From IMG/VR virus record IMGVR_UViG_3300021090_000092, positions 1-27,232 of that record: a stretch of DNA of 27,232 bases; one strand, given 5' to 3'. The stretch comes from a virus. Position numbers and translations under genes: made by a program. The notes below the pieces were generated by a model. It saw nothing but the letters and a program-made list of their open reading frames with translations. It had not been told where the DNA came from and did no database searches. Below are positions 6,782 through 15,244 of the stretch, in pieces (within the stretch, counting starts at the first letter, position 1; each line of letters starts with the position of its first letter).

Positions 6782-7324
6782 ATGAAGCCGATTCGATTTG
6801 TCGCCGCTCTCGTCGCGGCCGTGATGATGATCGTCCAGCCGCCGTTCTCCCAGAGTGCCAGTGCCCAGTGCGCCAGTTGCCAGCGCGGCCAGCGATTCAA
6901 TCGCACCCGCAACACAACCGCCGAGCAGTCGGCCGAACGCGACGGCGTGTTCGCCCGCCCTTTATTCGCGGGCCGCCCGCGGGATGGCGGATTGTTCCGC
7001 CGCGCGAGCTTCCGCAGCGGTGGATCGTCTGGCGGCACATACGAAGCGTCGTGTGGCCGGGCGAGCGAAGCGGGCTGTGGACAGGCTGCCGAGGCCGGCT
7101 GTGGCGCGCAAGGCGAGCCGGAAGACCCTGCGGACTATGGCGACTCGTCGTCGCGCGAGATTCACGTCGACCGGATCATCAATTCGCAAGCCGCCTGGCA
7201 GCCGCCGATACCGATCCGCGTCGAGCGGGTGCGACTGCCGCAGCAGTTGGCCGGGCCGGTGCGCGTGATCCGCATCGTCAAAATCGAACCGAGTTACATG
7301 CCGCCGATCGCCGCGGCGTTCTGA
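6782..7324 (+). CDS. Secreted Cys-containing hypothetical protein, 180 aa
   Basis: The ATG lies two bases after the previous stop. A clear signal peptide (about residues 1-29, hydrophobic core FVAALVAAVMMIV, cleavage near SAQC) is followed by CASC and an Arg-rich region. Next comes a short repeat with spaced cysteines (EASCGR, EAGCGQ, EAGCGA at about 87-107) and a C-terminal part with beta-like VIRIVKIEPSYMPP. No family is recognised. Its position directly after the thioredoxin suggests a thiol-containing partner, but this is speculative. Confidence 0.65.
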   Translation: MKPIRFVAALVAAVMMIVQPPFSQSASAQCASCQRGQRFNRTRNTTAEQSAERDGVFARPLFAGRPRDGGLFRRASFRSGGSSGGTYEASCGRASEAGCGQAAEAGCGAQGEPEDPADYGDSSSREIHVDRIINSQAAWQPPIPIRVERVRLPQQLAGPVRVIRIVKIEPSYMPPIAAAF

Positions 7325-7342
7325 TTCACCTTTCGCCGAGCC

Positions 7343-7406
7343 GGGTGGCGCGTCGACCGTCTTGTTTTCCGCCCGCAAAACAGCGCTCGGCGCGTCACCC
7401 ATTTTT
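7343..7406 (+). terminator. Possible intrinsic terminator
   Basis: GGGTGGCGCG (7343-7352) pairs with CGCGTCACCC (7391-7400) with one G-U pair, and GTTTT/AAAAC (7364-7368 with 7377-7381) forms an inner stem. A five-T run follows at 7402-7406. The loop is long for a standard terminator, so the call is tentative. It lies in the 96-base gap between genes, one of the few real gaps here. Confidence 0.35.
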
Positions 7407-7420
7407 GCCAAGAGCCAGCC

Positions 7421-7780
7421 ATGCCGATGCCCGACGCACAATTCGAGGCCGTCCAGGATCGCTACCGCGAAGGCATACGCGGCCACGCATTCAGCGGCTG
7501 GCGCGAGCGGGCCCTCGATCGCAACCGGTCGCGTGTCCACTTCGATCGCGGCTGGGAATTCATGCTCGTGCATCGGCCTGCGATGGCGACCGAGGCCGAT
7601 CGGGAGTTGGCCAGCAGCACGCTCGCGGACTACTTGAAGGCGGAGCGAGACCGGACGGTCGCCAGCGAGAACGAGAAGTTCGGCTTCATCCCGATGTTCG
7701 TGTTTGCGATCGTCCTGAAAGTGATCGTCTCGATTCTGATCGACATGTGGCTGTTGCAAGCGAGCGAGACAACGAAATGA
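7421..7780 (+). CDS. C-terminally membrane-anchored hypothetical protein, 119 aa
   Basis: The start at 7421 has only a weak purine-rich binding site (CAAGAG). The first 80 residues are charged and helical. A hydrophobic helix near the C-terminus (about 91-111, FIPMFVFAIVLKVIVSILIDM) would anchor it. The stop overlaps the start of the fibre gene (ATGA at 7777). No family is recognised. Confidence 0.55.
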   Translation: MPMPDAQFEAVQDRYREGIRGHAFSGWRERALDRNRSRVHFDRGWEFMLVHRPAMATEADRELASSTLADYLKAERDRTVASENEKFGFIPMFVFAIVLKVIVSILIDMWLLQASETTK

Positions 7781-9537
7781 AACGATTCAAGGCTGTAGTT
7801 TTGGCGTGTTGTTTCGCCGCGTTCGCTGGCGACGCGCTCTTTGCACCCGTGCCGGCGTTCGGTCAGAGCGAGTCCCACGTAAACTTCGTGCCGGTCGGAC
7901 CTGTACACCTGGTCAAACCCAACGGCTCAGTGCGCGCGTTTAAGCCGGGGGCGAACACGGATGCGGCGCGGGGTGCGGCGTTGCTGCAAGCTGTCGCGGC
8001 AGCCGTCGATGGCGATGTCCTGAAGCTGGGCCCGGGGACATTTCAGCTTGGACCGGATGATCCAAGTGTTGACTGTTCCGGTCTCGGAACGAAAACGGTG
8101 CATTTGATTGGCAGCGGCATGGATACAACGAGAATCGAACGTGTTACAGCGCCCGATTCACTGGGGGCGGCGGTGGTTCGAGCCGGAAATGCAGACTGGA
8201 GAATGTCACGGCTAACGATCGGTTACGGCAACCCTTATGACGGCGATAGCCCACCTATTTTGCCGCTGGGTGCTACGGATTGCAATGGCTTTCGGATCGA
8301 CTCGTGCCGAATTCAGGGGCACGTCGACGCGGTTCTCTTTGGCAGCGGAATTGACGGGCTCTTTGAGTTCATCGACTGTGATATTTTCAGCAACTTCGAC
8401 GCAATCATTTCCGGAACGTCTAGCGGCAGCCCCACGCTACGAATTGTCGGCTGTACGGTTTTGAGCGATGGCACCGCGGTTGGCGATGCCGTGAGCTGTG
8501 TTAAACCAGGCGCCGGGTTCGACGCGATCGAAATCATTGACTCTTCTCTTGTCGGCAGGGACGGCGGCGCGTCGTCGTCAGTCGTGGGGGTACAGATTAG
8601 TGCAGGGCAAGTTCTCACTCTTTTGGGATCGACGATCAGCACAGGTGGCGCTGGACTGACGCATAACGACATTGTCAACAGCAGCGGCACGGTCAACGTC
8701 GATGCGGCGACGCAATACGATCCGGCCAAAACAACTGGGACCATCACCAAGCTCCCGCTCTATGGCACCACCCCCACGACGACAGGCTTGGCGGCCGTCG
8801 GCGCGAGCGATGCCGCCGCATTGCGTAACGCGGCTGGGGCGACGACGGGTGTTTTCCCGGTGGCGAGCGGAGGCACTGGTGTTGGTACGCTGACGGGTAT
8901 TGCCAAGGGCAACGGCACGGGTGCATTCACGGCCGCTGCAGCTGGCACGGATTATCAGGGCGTCGACGCCGAGCTCACGTCGATCGCCGGACTGACTTCG
9001 GCCGCCGATCGCGTGCCGTACTACACCGGCTCTGGCACAGCGGCACTGGCCACTTACACCGCAGCGGCCCGGGCGCTCGACGACGACGCCGACGCAGCGG
9101 CTCAGCGACGCACGCTCGGTATTGTCGTTCCCGTTCCAGTCACTACGGGCTCTGTGTTCAGCCCAGCCGATGGCGCGACGTATTTCTTCGGCCAGTTTTT
9201 GCAGGCTTCCAATTTCAGCACGTCGGCCACGTTCTTTCGCATTTACTTGCCGGCCGGCAGGATCGTCGGCTTCAAGGGGATGATTTACTCGGGCAACGGC
9301 AGCGCCTCGAACAACGCTTCGACGCTCTACGTGCGGATTAACAACACGACCGATAGCCAGGTTAGCGACGCGATCGTATTTCCGGCCACCGGAGCCACAC
9401 CCGCAGTGATCGACGTGAGCGGTCTCACGATCGACATTGCGGCCGGAGACTACATCGAAATGAAGCTGGTCTGCCCGACCTGGGCGACCAACCCGACGAA
9501 TGGTGCGATCCTCGGTTCGGTATTGTTTCAGCAATAG
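7777..9537 (+). CDS. Tail fibre / right-handed beta-helix protein with signal peptide
   Basis: The 586-residue protein starts in an ATGA overlap. Residues 1-30 look like a signal peptide (FKAVVLACCFAAFAG, then APVPAFGQ). Residues of about 65-310 are beta-helix-like: a pectate-lyase-type opening (ALLQAVAAAVDGDVLKLGPGTF) and repeating short strands (NGFRIDSCRIQG, GLFEFIDCDIFSN, TLRIVGCTVLS, AIEIIDSSLVG). A phage fibre segment follows (VASGGTG, DAELTSIAGL, VPYYTGSGTAALATYT, DDADAAAQRRTLG), and then a jelly-roll-like C-terminal domain. This is the usual plan of tail spikes or fibres that bind the host surface. The signal peptide is odd for a virion protein. Confidence 0.75.
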   Translation: MKRFKAVVLACCFAAFAGDALFAPVPAFGQSESHVNFVPVGPVHLVKPNGSVRAFKPGANTDAARGAALLQAVAAAVDGDVLKLGPGTFQLGPDDPSVDCSGLGTKTVHLIGSGMDTTRIERVTAPDSLGAAVVRAGNADWRMSRLTIGYGNPYDGDSPPILPLGATDCNGFRIDSCRIQGHVDAVLFGSGIDGLFEFIDCDIFSNFDAIISGTSSGSPTLRIVGCTVLSDGTAVGDAVSCVKPGAGFDAIEIIDSSLVGRDGGASSSVVGVQISAGQVLTLLGSTISTGGAGLTHNDIVNSSGTVNVDAATQYDPAKTTGTITKLPLYGTTPTTTGLAAVGASDAAALRNAAGATTGVFPVASGGTGVGTLTGIAKGNGTGAFTAAAAGTDYQGVDAELTSIAGLTSAADRVPYYTGSGTAALATYTAAARALDDDADAAAQRRTLGIVVPVPVTTGSVFSPADGATYFFGQFLQASNFSTSATFFRIYLPAGRIVGFKGMIYSGNGSASNNASTLYVRINNTTDSQVSDAIVFPATGATPAVIDVSGLTIDIAAGDYIEMKLVCPTWATNPTNGAILGSVLFQQ

Positions 9538-9539
9538 CT

Positions 9540-10682
9540 ATGTCTAACGAGCTCCACCTTAACGACGCTTCGCTCACCGGCTCGACGCTGTACGTCGTGG
9601 TCTGGAACGAGGCGGGCCAGGCGTGGACGGGGGCCGCGTTCGCCACCTACACCACGACCCGCGCCGACTTCGACATTGCGGCCACGGAGATCAGCGGCAC
9701 GGGCTATTGGCGGGTGAGCTTCCCGGGCACGGCCGGCTATCGACGGTGGGCTTGGTTTTTGCAGGCGGGCGGTGCGCCGAGCCACGCGGACGACGTCAAG
9801 CTGGTCGAAGGCACTGGCTATTGGGACGGCACGAACGTCGTGGCGCAGGGGAGCTTGTTGGGCAATGTCGGCGGCAGCGTCGGCTCGCTGGCCACGCAGG
9901 CCAAGGCGGACGTCAACGCCGAGGTCGATCAGGCGCTAGCTGATTACGATGCGCCTACCAACGCCGAAATGGTGGCCCGCACGCTGGCGGCAGCGAGCTA
10001 CGCCACGGCCGCCGGCGTCCAGGCCGGGCTCGACGCGATCAACCAGTCGGCCTCGCGGCGAGTTCAGCTCACCGTGCTCGAACAATTCGAGAGGCCTGAG
10101 AGTGGCAGCACGGCATTCTCGATTCTGTTGCGGACGTTTGATGGCGACGGGGCCGACGTCAACGCCGATTCGACGCCGACACTCGCCGCGACGGGAAGCG
10201 TGAGCGGCAGCCTGGCGGCCAATCTCTCGGCGGCATCGAATCCGGGCGGCGTTACGGGTCTGTACCTGTGGACGTACACGGTCGCCAACAATGCCACGCT
10301 TGAGCAGATCGCTTGGAGTGCTTCGGCGACGATCGGAGGCAGCGCGTTCAGCATCCCGCGACTCTCGCTGGTCTGCGACTTCGTGGCAGCGACGTGGACC
10401 ACGACGGACCGGTCGATGCTGGAAAACATCGCAGACCTGGCTACCCTTGCCGAAGCCTCTGCGACGAACGCTTCATTGCAAACGTCGGAAATCCAAATCA
10501 CGCTCGGCACGCCGGCCGACACGATCGCGGCGGACATCGCCGCCAGCGGCGGTGGCCCGGATCTGACACCGACCGGTGAAGGAAATTACCAGACTTTTTT
10601 CAACAATGGCGGCGTGGTGGCGGCCGACACGATCGCCAACCTCACGGCTCCCAGACAAATCACGATTCAAGTTGGAAATTAG
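9540..10682 (+). CDS. Probable tail fibre or adhesin-like structural protein, 380 aa
   Basis: The ATG lies two bases after the fibre stop. The first 90 residues form a beta-rich domain (STLYVVVWNEAGQAWTG, GYWRVSFPGTAG). A short helical linker (NAEVDQALADYDAPTNAEMVARTL) of a kind seen in phage fibres and baseplate-associated proteins follows, then a second beta domain (about 175-285) and a low-complexity tail. No enzyme motif is visible. Position after a fibre gene and before packaging genes suggests a virion appendage. The exact role is unknown. Confidence 0.5.
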   Translation: MSNELHLNDASLTGSTLYVVVWNEAGQAWTGAAFATYTTTRADFDIAATEISGTGYWRVSFPGTAGYRRWAWFLQAGGAPSHADDVKLVEGTGYWDGTNVVAQGSLLGNVGGSVGSLATQAKADVNAEVDQALADYDAPTNAEMVARTLAAASYATAAGVQAGLDAINQSASRRVQLTVLEQFERPESGSTAFSILLRTFDGDGADVNADSTPTLAATGSVSGSLAANLSAASNPGGVTGLYLWTYTVANNATLEQIAWSASATIGGSAFSIPRLSLVCDFVAATWTTTDRSMLENIADLATLAEASATNASLQTSEIQITLGTPADTIAADIAASGGGPDLTPTGEGNYQTFFNNGGVVAADTIANLTAPRQITIQVGN

Positions 10683-10700
10683 GATGGCAAGGTCACTAGG

Positions 10701-11129
10701 ATGGCTACGGATGACGAACAGGTCGAACCACCGCGCGAGCCGGAGATTTTCTCCGACCCTCGGCATCGTCGCGCCGACGCGCGGATGTTCGCAAGCGCGG
10801 TCGAGAAGGGGTGGCTCAAAGACCGGTTCCCCACGCGAGCCACGAAGGGAGAGATCGAGCGTCAGTCTGCTGGGCGCGAGGCCGGTCGCACGGTGATCGA
10901 GCTGGCGATCATCGCAACCACCGAGTTGCTGGTGAGCGCCGATGAGCGATGTAAGGCAACGGGGGCCCGCGTGGCAGTCGCGATGGAACGATTGAACCAA
11001 GTCGATCAGTTGCACGCGCTCAAGAGTGGCAGTGACCCCTCGGTGCCGCAACCGACGACTCGGACGCCAGACCAAATAGTATTGCTGATGGACGGCACGA
11101 TTCCACTACCCGAAAACAAAGCGAGTTAG
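10701..11129 (+). CDS. Hypothetical protein upstream of terminase, 142 aa
   Basis: The ATG at 10701 follows AAGGTCACTAGG, a modest binding site. The protein is helical, with a region (about 30-105: FASAVEKGWLKDRFP through VAVAMERLNQVDQLHALK) that resembles a type of small protein I associate with the position before terminase in planctomycete prophages. It could be a terminase small subunit or DNA-binding accessory. A second candidate for that role is at 11394. The family recollection is from memory and needs a search. Confidence 0.5.
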   Translation: MATDDEQVEPPREPEIFSDPRHRRADARMFASAVEKGWLKDRFPTRATKGEIERQSAGREAGRTVIELAIIATTELLVSADERCKATGARVAVAMERLNQVDQLHALKSGSDPSVPQPTTRTPDQIVLLMDGTIPLPENKAS

Positions 11130-11131
11130 TC

Positions 11132-11443
11132 ATGCAGACGATTGAATTGATCGGCGAAAAGAGCGTTATTTCGATTGACTGCGCCGAGCCGGTGACGTCG
11201 GACGTCATCGCCCACAACGGCCTGATGTTCGTGCCGTCGAAGAAAAACAAGAGCCAGTGGAAGCTCGCCAACGTGAGCCAGAGCTACGAGCTCGGCAGAT
11301 CGCGGCGGATTACGAACGCGCCGCCGGCCGAGGAGCCGGTCGGAGAAGCGCCCCCGACCGCACCGGAAACAAACGACCCAACTACAACCGACGATGTCGC
11401 GCAGAAAGCCGATGGCCAAGCCAACGACACCGCAGCAGTTTGA
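11132..11443 (+). CDS. Hypothetical protein, 103 aa
   Basis: It begins two bases after the previous stop. The first 55 residues are beta-rich (IELIGEKSVISIDC, GLMFVPSKKNKSQWKLANVS). The rest is a Pro/Thr/Asp-rich disordered tail. It overlaps the following small gene. The order and size fit phage packaging-region accessory proteins, but nothing more specific can be said. Confidence 0.5.
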   Translation: MQTIELIGEKSVISIDCAEPVTSDVIAHNGLMFVPSKKNKSQWKLANVSQSYELGRSRRITNAPPAEEPVGEAPPTAPETNDPTTTDDVAQKADGQANDTAAV

Positions 11444-11585
11444 ACACGCCAGCCGGCTGTCACGCGATCAAGCGATCGCCGACCTGCCGCGTGGCGCGCT
11501 CGTGATCGCACGGCGCACCGGATTGTCCGAAAGCACCGTGCGAAAGATTCTCAAGGGAACCATGCCGCGACCGGCTGACAAATGA
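11394..11585 (+). CDS. Small helix-turn-helix protein, candidate small terminase subunit
   Basis: The 63-residue product (start at 11394, or 11412 for 57 residues) is basic at both ends. It contains a clear helix-turn-helix, LVIARRTGLSESTVRKILKG (about residues 36-55). The stop overlaps the terminase large start (ATGA at 11582). Small HTH proteins immediately before the large terminase gene often recognise the packaging site. A small repressor is an alternative. It overlaps the preceding gene by 50 bases in a different frame, which is unusual but tolerable in packed phage operons. Confidence 0.5.
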   Translation: MSRRKPMAKPTTPQQFEHASRLSRDQAIADLPRGALVIARRTGLSESTVRKILKGTMPRPADK

Positions 11586-12922
11586 TCGCCACCGACGAAC
11601 AACACGCTGCCGAACCGACGATCACCAATCGTTGGTTTCCGCTGCGCCATCATCCGGTGCAAAGCGCTGCCTGGCGAACGTCGGCTCGTTTCGTGACGTT
11701 GCCGTGCGGCAGGATGTCTGGCAAGAGCGAGCTGGCCAAAAGGCGCCTCGTGCGATTCCTGCCCGTCGATCTCGGCTGGCCGGTCACGCGCTATCGGTTC
11801 ATCGCCCCGACCGGACCGCAGGCCAAGGAAATCGCTTGGAACGATCTCAAGAATTTGACGCCTCGCAGTTGGCTGCTCGGCTTGCCGCGGGAAACCGACA
11901 TGTTGATCCGCTGCCAATTCGCCTCGCACATTGCCGAGCTGCGGGTGATTGGAATGGACCGGCCGCAACGTGCCGAGGGGAGCCCGCTTGACGGCGTGGT
12001 GTCGGACGAAAGCTCCGACCAGAAGTCGAACCTGGAGCTGTCGGTCCGCCCGGCGCTCGACGCTCGCAACGGCTGGTGGTGGCAGATCGGCATTCCCAAG
12101 CGGCAGGGAATTGGCGCGCGGAAGTATCGGGAGAATTGCGAACGCGGCATGGCGGGCGAAGCGGGCTGGGCCAACTACGCTTGGCCATCGTGGGACATCC
12201 TGCCGGCGGAAGTGATCGAAGCCGCGCGGCACGACATGGACGCGAAGGACTTCAACGAGCAGTACGGCGCCGTCTGGGAGTCGATCGGAGGGGCTGCCTT
12301 TCACGAGTTCGACGAACGGGTCCACGTCCGGCAGGTGCTCTACGATCCGATGCGGCCGATCCTCGTCGGCGCCGACTTCAACGTCGACCCGATGGCGTGG
12401 GTGCTCGGCCAGACGACGCCGGACGGCAAAGAGTTGCAAATCTTCGACGAGATTTGGCTCCGCGACACGAACACGATCAAGACGCTCGACGTGCTGTGGG
12501 GCCGCTACGGCTCGCAGCACAAGGGCGGCTGGGTGTTTCACGGCGACGCCTCGGGGCACAGCCGGCAAACTTCGGCATCCTACAGCGACTACGCGCACGT
12601 CATTTCCGACGCCCGCTACAAAGCGAAAACTCTCTGGCCAACCAGTCATCCGGCGATCAAGGACCGGCTGTCGAGCTGCAACGCGATGTTTCGCAACGCG
12701 GCCGGCGCCGTGCGGCTGCACATTGACCCGCGGTGCATCAATCTGATCGACGACCTGCGCAATCGCGGCTTGGACCGTAACGGCTTGCTCATCAACGCCG
12801 ACAAGGACAGTGGTGGGCACGCCACCGACGCGCTCGGCTACTTGATCCACTATCGGTGGCCATCGACTCGGCTCGAGCCGCGGGGCTCGGCGCCGATCGG
12901 CATTTTCCACGGGAGCGATTGA
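11582..12922 (+). CDS. Terminase large subunit
   Basis: The 446-residue protein is the DNA packaging motor with ATPase and nuclease halves. The Walker A loop is GRMSGKS (43-49), Walker B is GVVSDE (138-143, acidic pair Asp142/Glu143), and the C-terminal nuclease shows GADFNVDP (Asp265), HGDASG (Asp322) and HATDALGY (Asp416), the RNase H-like acidic set. Length is typical for a compact terminase. It is preceded by a HTH gene and followed two bases later by the portal gene, the standard phage order. The ATPase would act at the portal vertex and the nuclease would cut concatemers. Confidence 0.9.
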   Translation: MIATDEQHAAEPTITNRWFPLRHHPVQSAAWRTSARFVTLPCGRMSGKSELAKRRLVRFLPVDLGWPVTRYRFIAPTGPQAKEIAWNDLKNLTPRSWLLGLPRETDMLIRCQFASHIAELRVIGMDRPQRAEGSPLDGVVSDESSDQKSNLELSVRPALDARNGWWWQIGIPKRQGIGARKYRENCERGMAGEAGWANYAWPSWDILPAEVIEAARHDMDAKDFNEQYGAVWESIGGAAFHEFDERVHVRQVLYDPMRPILVGADFNVDPMAWVLGQTTPDGKELQIFDEIWLRDTNTIKTLDVLWGRYGSQHKGGWVFHGDASGHSRQTSASYSDYAHVISDARYKAKTLWPTSHPAIKDRLSSCNAMFRNAAGAVRLHIDPRCINLIDDLRNRGLDRNGLLINADKDSGGHATDALGYLIHYRWPSTRLEPRGSAPIGIFHGSD

Positions 12923-12924
12923 CG

Positions 12925-14226
12925 ATGGCCACCGCCAAAACACCTGCGCAAGTCATCGTCGATTACACGACGGGCGAGCTCGAACCGTCGAGCAAGCTGA
13001 CGTTCGCCAAGATCCGCAAGATGCGGCGCGACCCGACGATCGCGCTCTGCCGCCGGTTCGGACCAGCGCCGATCCTGGCGAGCACCTGGAGCGTCGAGGG
13101 CGACGACGAGGACCAGACGTTTTTCCTCGAAAGCCAGTTCCTCGCGCTACGCACGCCTTTCCTGCGGACTGCGCTCCTGGGCGAGTTCGACTTTGGCTGG
13201 AAGCCTTACGAGCTCGTGTTCGATCTGGCCGACTTCGAGTTTCCAGACGGCCGCGTGGAGAAGCTCAATGTCATCAAGAAGGTGAAGCCGCTCCGCAACG
13301 ACGACACGAAGGCCCGTTACGACAAAGACACCGGCGATTTCCTCGGATTCTCCCACACCAGCCAGTACACTGGCGAGCAAATCTTCATCGACGCCGAGCA
13401 TTCGCTGTTTGTCAACTTCGACGACGAAGGACTGGGCAACTACGCCGAAGGCACGATGCACGTCGTCGAAGCGGTCTACGATGCATGGAACGACGCGAAC
13501 GACGGCGCAGCCCGGTACGACAAGAAGATGGCCGGCATGTTCCTGGTCGTGTACTACCCGGTCGGCGAGACGAAGTTCAAAGGCACCGTCACCGACAACG
13601 CGACGATCGCCGAGGAAATCATCAAGGCGATCAAATCGAGCGGGGCGGTTTCCATCCCCGTCGACGTGCAAGACCTCGTCAGCGATCTACAAAAGCACAG
13701 TTCCGGGTGGAAAATCGAGTTTCTCGACCCGCAGGCCAAGCAATCGTCGTTCGTCGACCGCCAAAAGTACCTCGACGCGCTCAAGGCCCGGGCGGCTGGG
13801 CTCCCCGAGCGGTCGATTCTCGAGGGTGAGTTCGGCACGAAGGCAGAGGCCGGCATTCACGCGAGCGCCGCACTGCTCACGATCCACCTCAAGCACGAGA
13901 ACATCACCGAATTGATGAACGCTGGGCCGGTCAACCGGCTGCTCACGGCGAATTGGGGAAAGCCGGACACCGCCTGGCTCAAGGCAATGCCGCTCACCGA
14001 CGAGAAGGCGGCCGTGTTCAAGGAAGTGCTGCTGGCGATGATGGCCGACGTCGCAGCAGGGCCGGACATTGCCGACAAGATCGACGCCGAGGCGCTGGTG
14101 AACGCCGTGGGGCTGCCGGTGCGGACGGCCGAACAGGGCGACGAGTTGCAGCCGACCGCCGCGACAGTTCCCATCGATCCAGCACAGCAGGCAACGCCAC
14201 GATCCGTCTCGATCCAGGTAGCTTGA
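12925..14226 (+). CDS. Portal protein, Mu gp29-like (DUF935-type)
   Basis: The 433-residue protein starts at the ATG just after the terminase stop. It shows the portal pattern of Mu gp29-like proteins: an N-terminal region with IRKMRRDPTIALCRRFGPAPILASTWSVE-like sequence (about 30-58), a central FDFGWKPYELVFDLADF segment, a stretch of alternating strands and long helices, and a C-terminal acidic, Pro/Ala-rich tail. It would form the dodecameric ring through which DNA is packaged and the tail attached. Start choice is supported by position rather than a strong binding site; an in-frame ATG upstream at 12856 would overlap the terminase by 67 bases. Confidence 0.8.
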   Translation: MATAKTPAQVIVDYTTGELEPSSKLTFAKIRKMRRDPTIALCRRFGPAPILASTWSVEGDDEDQTFFLESQFLALRTPFLRTALLGEFDFGWKPYELVFDLADFEFPDGRVEKLNVIKKVKPLRNDDTKARYDKDTGDFLGFSHTSQYTGEQIFIDAEHSLFVNFDDEGLGNYAEGTMHVVEAVYDAWNDANDGAARYDKKMAGMFLVVYYPVGETKFKGTVTDNATIAEEIIKAIKSSGAVSIPVDVQDLVSDLQKHSSGWKIEFLDPQAKQSSFVDRQKYLDALKARAAGLPERSILEGEFGTKAEAGIHASAALLTIHLKHENITELMNAGPVNRLLTANWGKPDTAWLKAMPLTDEKAAVFKEVLLAMMADVAAGPDIADKIDAEALVNAVGLPVRTAEQGDELQPTAATVPIDPAQQATPRSVSIQVA

Positions 14227-14233
14227 GGAAAGC

Positions 14234-15244
14234 ATGGCACTTATTTCTATCAATTGGCTGGTAGCCGGCGTGCCGACGAACGCTTTTTCGGTCGAGTTCG
14301 GCGACTCGAGCGACGTGCCGGTCGGCACGTTCGGCGTGCGGCGCACCGACACCAGTCAAGAGCTGGTCATTGCCGGCGTCGCGCTCGACAATCCGGCCAC
14401 CGGCGAGTATGAGTACGACGTCACGGAGCCGTCGACTGGCCTCATCTACGAGTATTGGGCGTCGGTCGTCGACGAAGAGGGCGATCCGCCAGTCGTGCTG
14501 CACGGCTACGTGACCGGCACGGGTGAAACCGGGATCACGAAGGTCTTGCAATTCGTCGCGGTGGCGGACGGTGCGCCGTTGGTGCTCTCGCCCGCGGCAA
14601 AGCTCTCCAACCCATCCGGCACGTTCGGCGTGCGGCGGATGGACACCGACGCACAGGTCGTCTCGGACGCGACCGCCTACACGCACCTGGGCGGCGGGCA
14701 GTACAACTACGGATTTCTGGCCACCGAAGGCGTCGACTATCGGTACTACGTCGAGGCGGTAGTCGGCAGCGTGACGTACCACCTGCCGCGCACGACGGCG
14801 CTCATCAGCTCGGCGGCGCTCGCCATCGGGCGGTATACCGACTCGCACCGGATCGAGACCACATTCGGCGTCGACAACGTGCACAAGTGGTGCTCGATCG
14901 ACGATCACGACGACGCGGTCGACTACGCGCTGCGGATGTACCAGTTGATTGCCGCGGCCGAAGCGGAGATCGACGACGTGCTGCGCGGGAGCGCGGTGAG
15001 TGTTCCGCTCACCACGACCATCCCGTCGATCGTGACGGAGATCGCCACGGCGCTGGCCGCGGTGCGAATGTACGAGGCGCGGGGAGTCGTCGACTTCAAC
15101 ACCGAGACCGGCCAACCTCAGCATCGCTTGCAGTATCAAAAGAAAGAGGCGTGGAAGCGATTGGCCATGCTCAAGGCCGGACAGTTGCGGCTCGACGGCG
15201 AGACGGTCCAGCGGCATCCCGAGGTGGTGTGCGACGATGACTAA
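14234..15244 (+). CDS. Two Ig-like repeats fused to a Mu gp36-like connector domain
   Basis: The 336-residue protein begins after TTGAGGAAAGC. Residues about 1-100 and 105-185 are two related beta-rich repeats sharing VGTFGVRRTDT / SGTFGVRRMDT and EYDVTEP..YEYWASV / YNYGFLA..YRYYVEAV. The rest (about 195-325) is helical and resembles Mu gp36 (DUF1320-type): IGRYTDSHRIETTFG, DDAVDYALRMYQLIAAAEAEIDDVLRG, then LTTTIPSIVTEIATALAAVRMYEAR. Gp36-like proteins join head and tail. The added Ig-like repeats are unusual. The end overlaps the next gene by eight bases. Confidence 0.6.
   Translation: MALISINWLVAGVPTNAFSVEFGDSSDVPVGTFGVRRTDTSQELVIAGVALDNPATGEYEYDVTEPSTGLIYEYWASVVDEEGDPPVVLHGYVTGTGETGITKVLQFVAVADGAPLVLSPAAKLSNPSGTFGVRRMDTDAQVVSDATAYTHLGGGQYNYGFLATEGVDYRYYVEAVVGSVTYHLPRTTALISSAALAIGRYTDSHRIETTFGVDNVHKWCSIDDHDDAVDYALRMYQLIAAAEAEIDDVLRGSAVSVPLTTTIPSIVTEIATALAAVRMYEARGVVDFNTETGQPQHRLQYQKKEAWKRLAMLKAGQLRLDGETVQRHPEVVCDDD
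14324..14637 (+). repeat. Direct repeat of 20 bp marking an internal duplication
   Basis: An identical 20-base stretch beginning GGCACGTTCGG and ending GTGCGGCG occurs at 14324-14343 and 14618-14637, 294 bases apart. It encodes the shared GTFGVRR of the two Ig-like repeats. Conservation at DNA level suggests a fairly recent or maintained domain duplication. Confidence 0.7.

Noticed and set aside
11468-12943. Open reading frame of 491 codons on the minus strand across the terminase gene
   Set aside because: It mirrors the well-supported terminase with all motifs in the plus frame. Its composition is Arg/Val/Ala-rich without motifs, as expected for an antisense shadow in GC-rich DNA.
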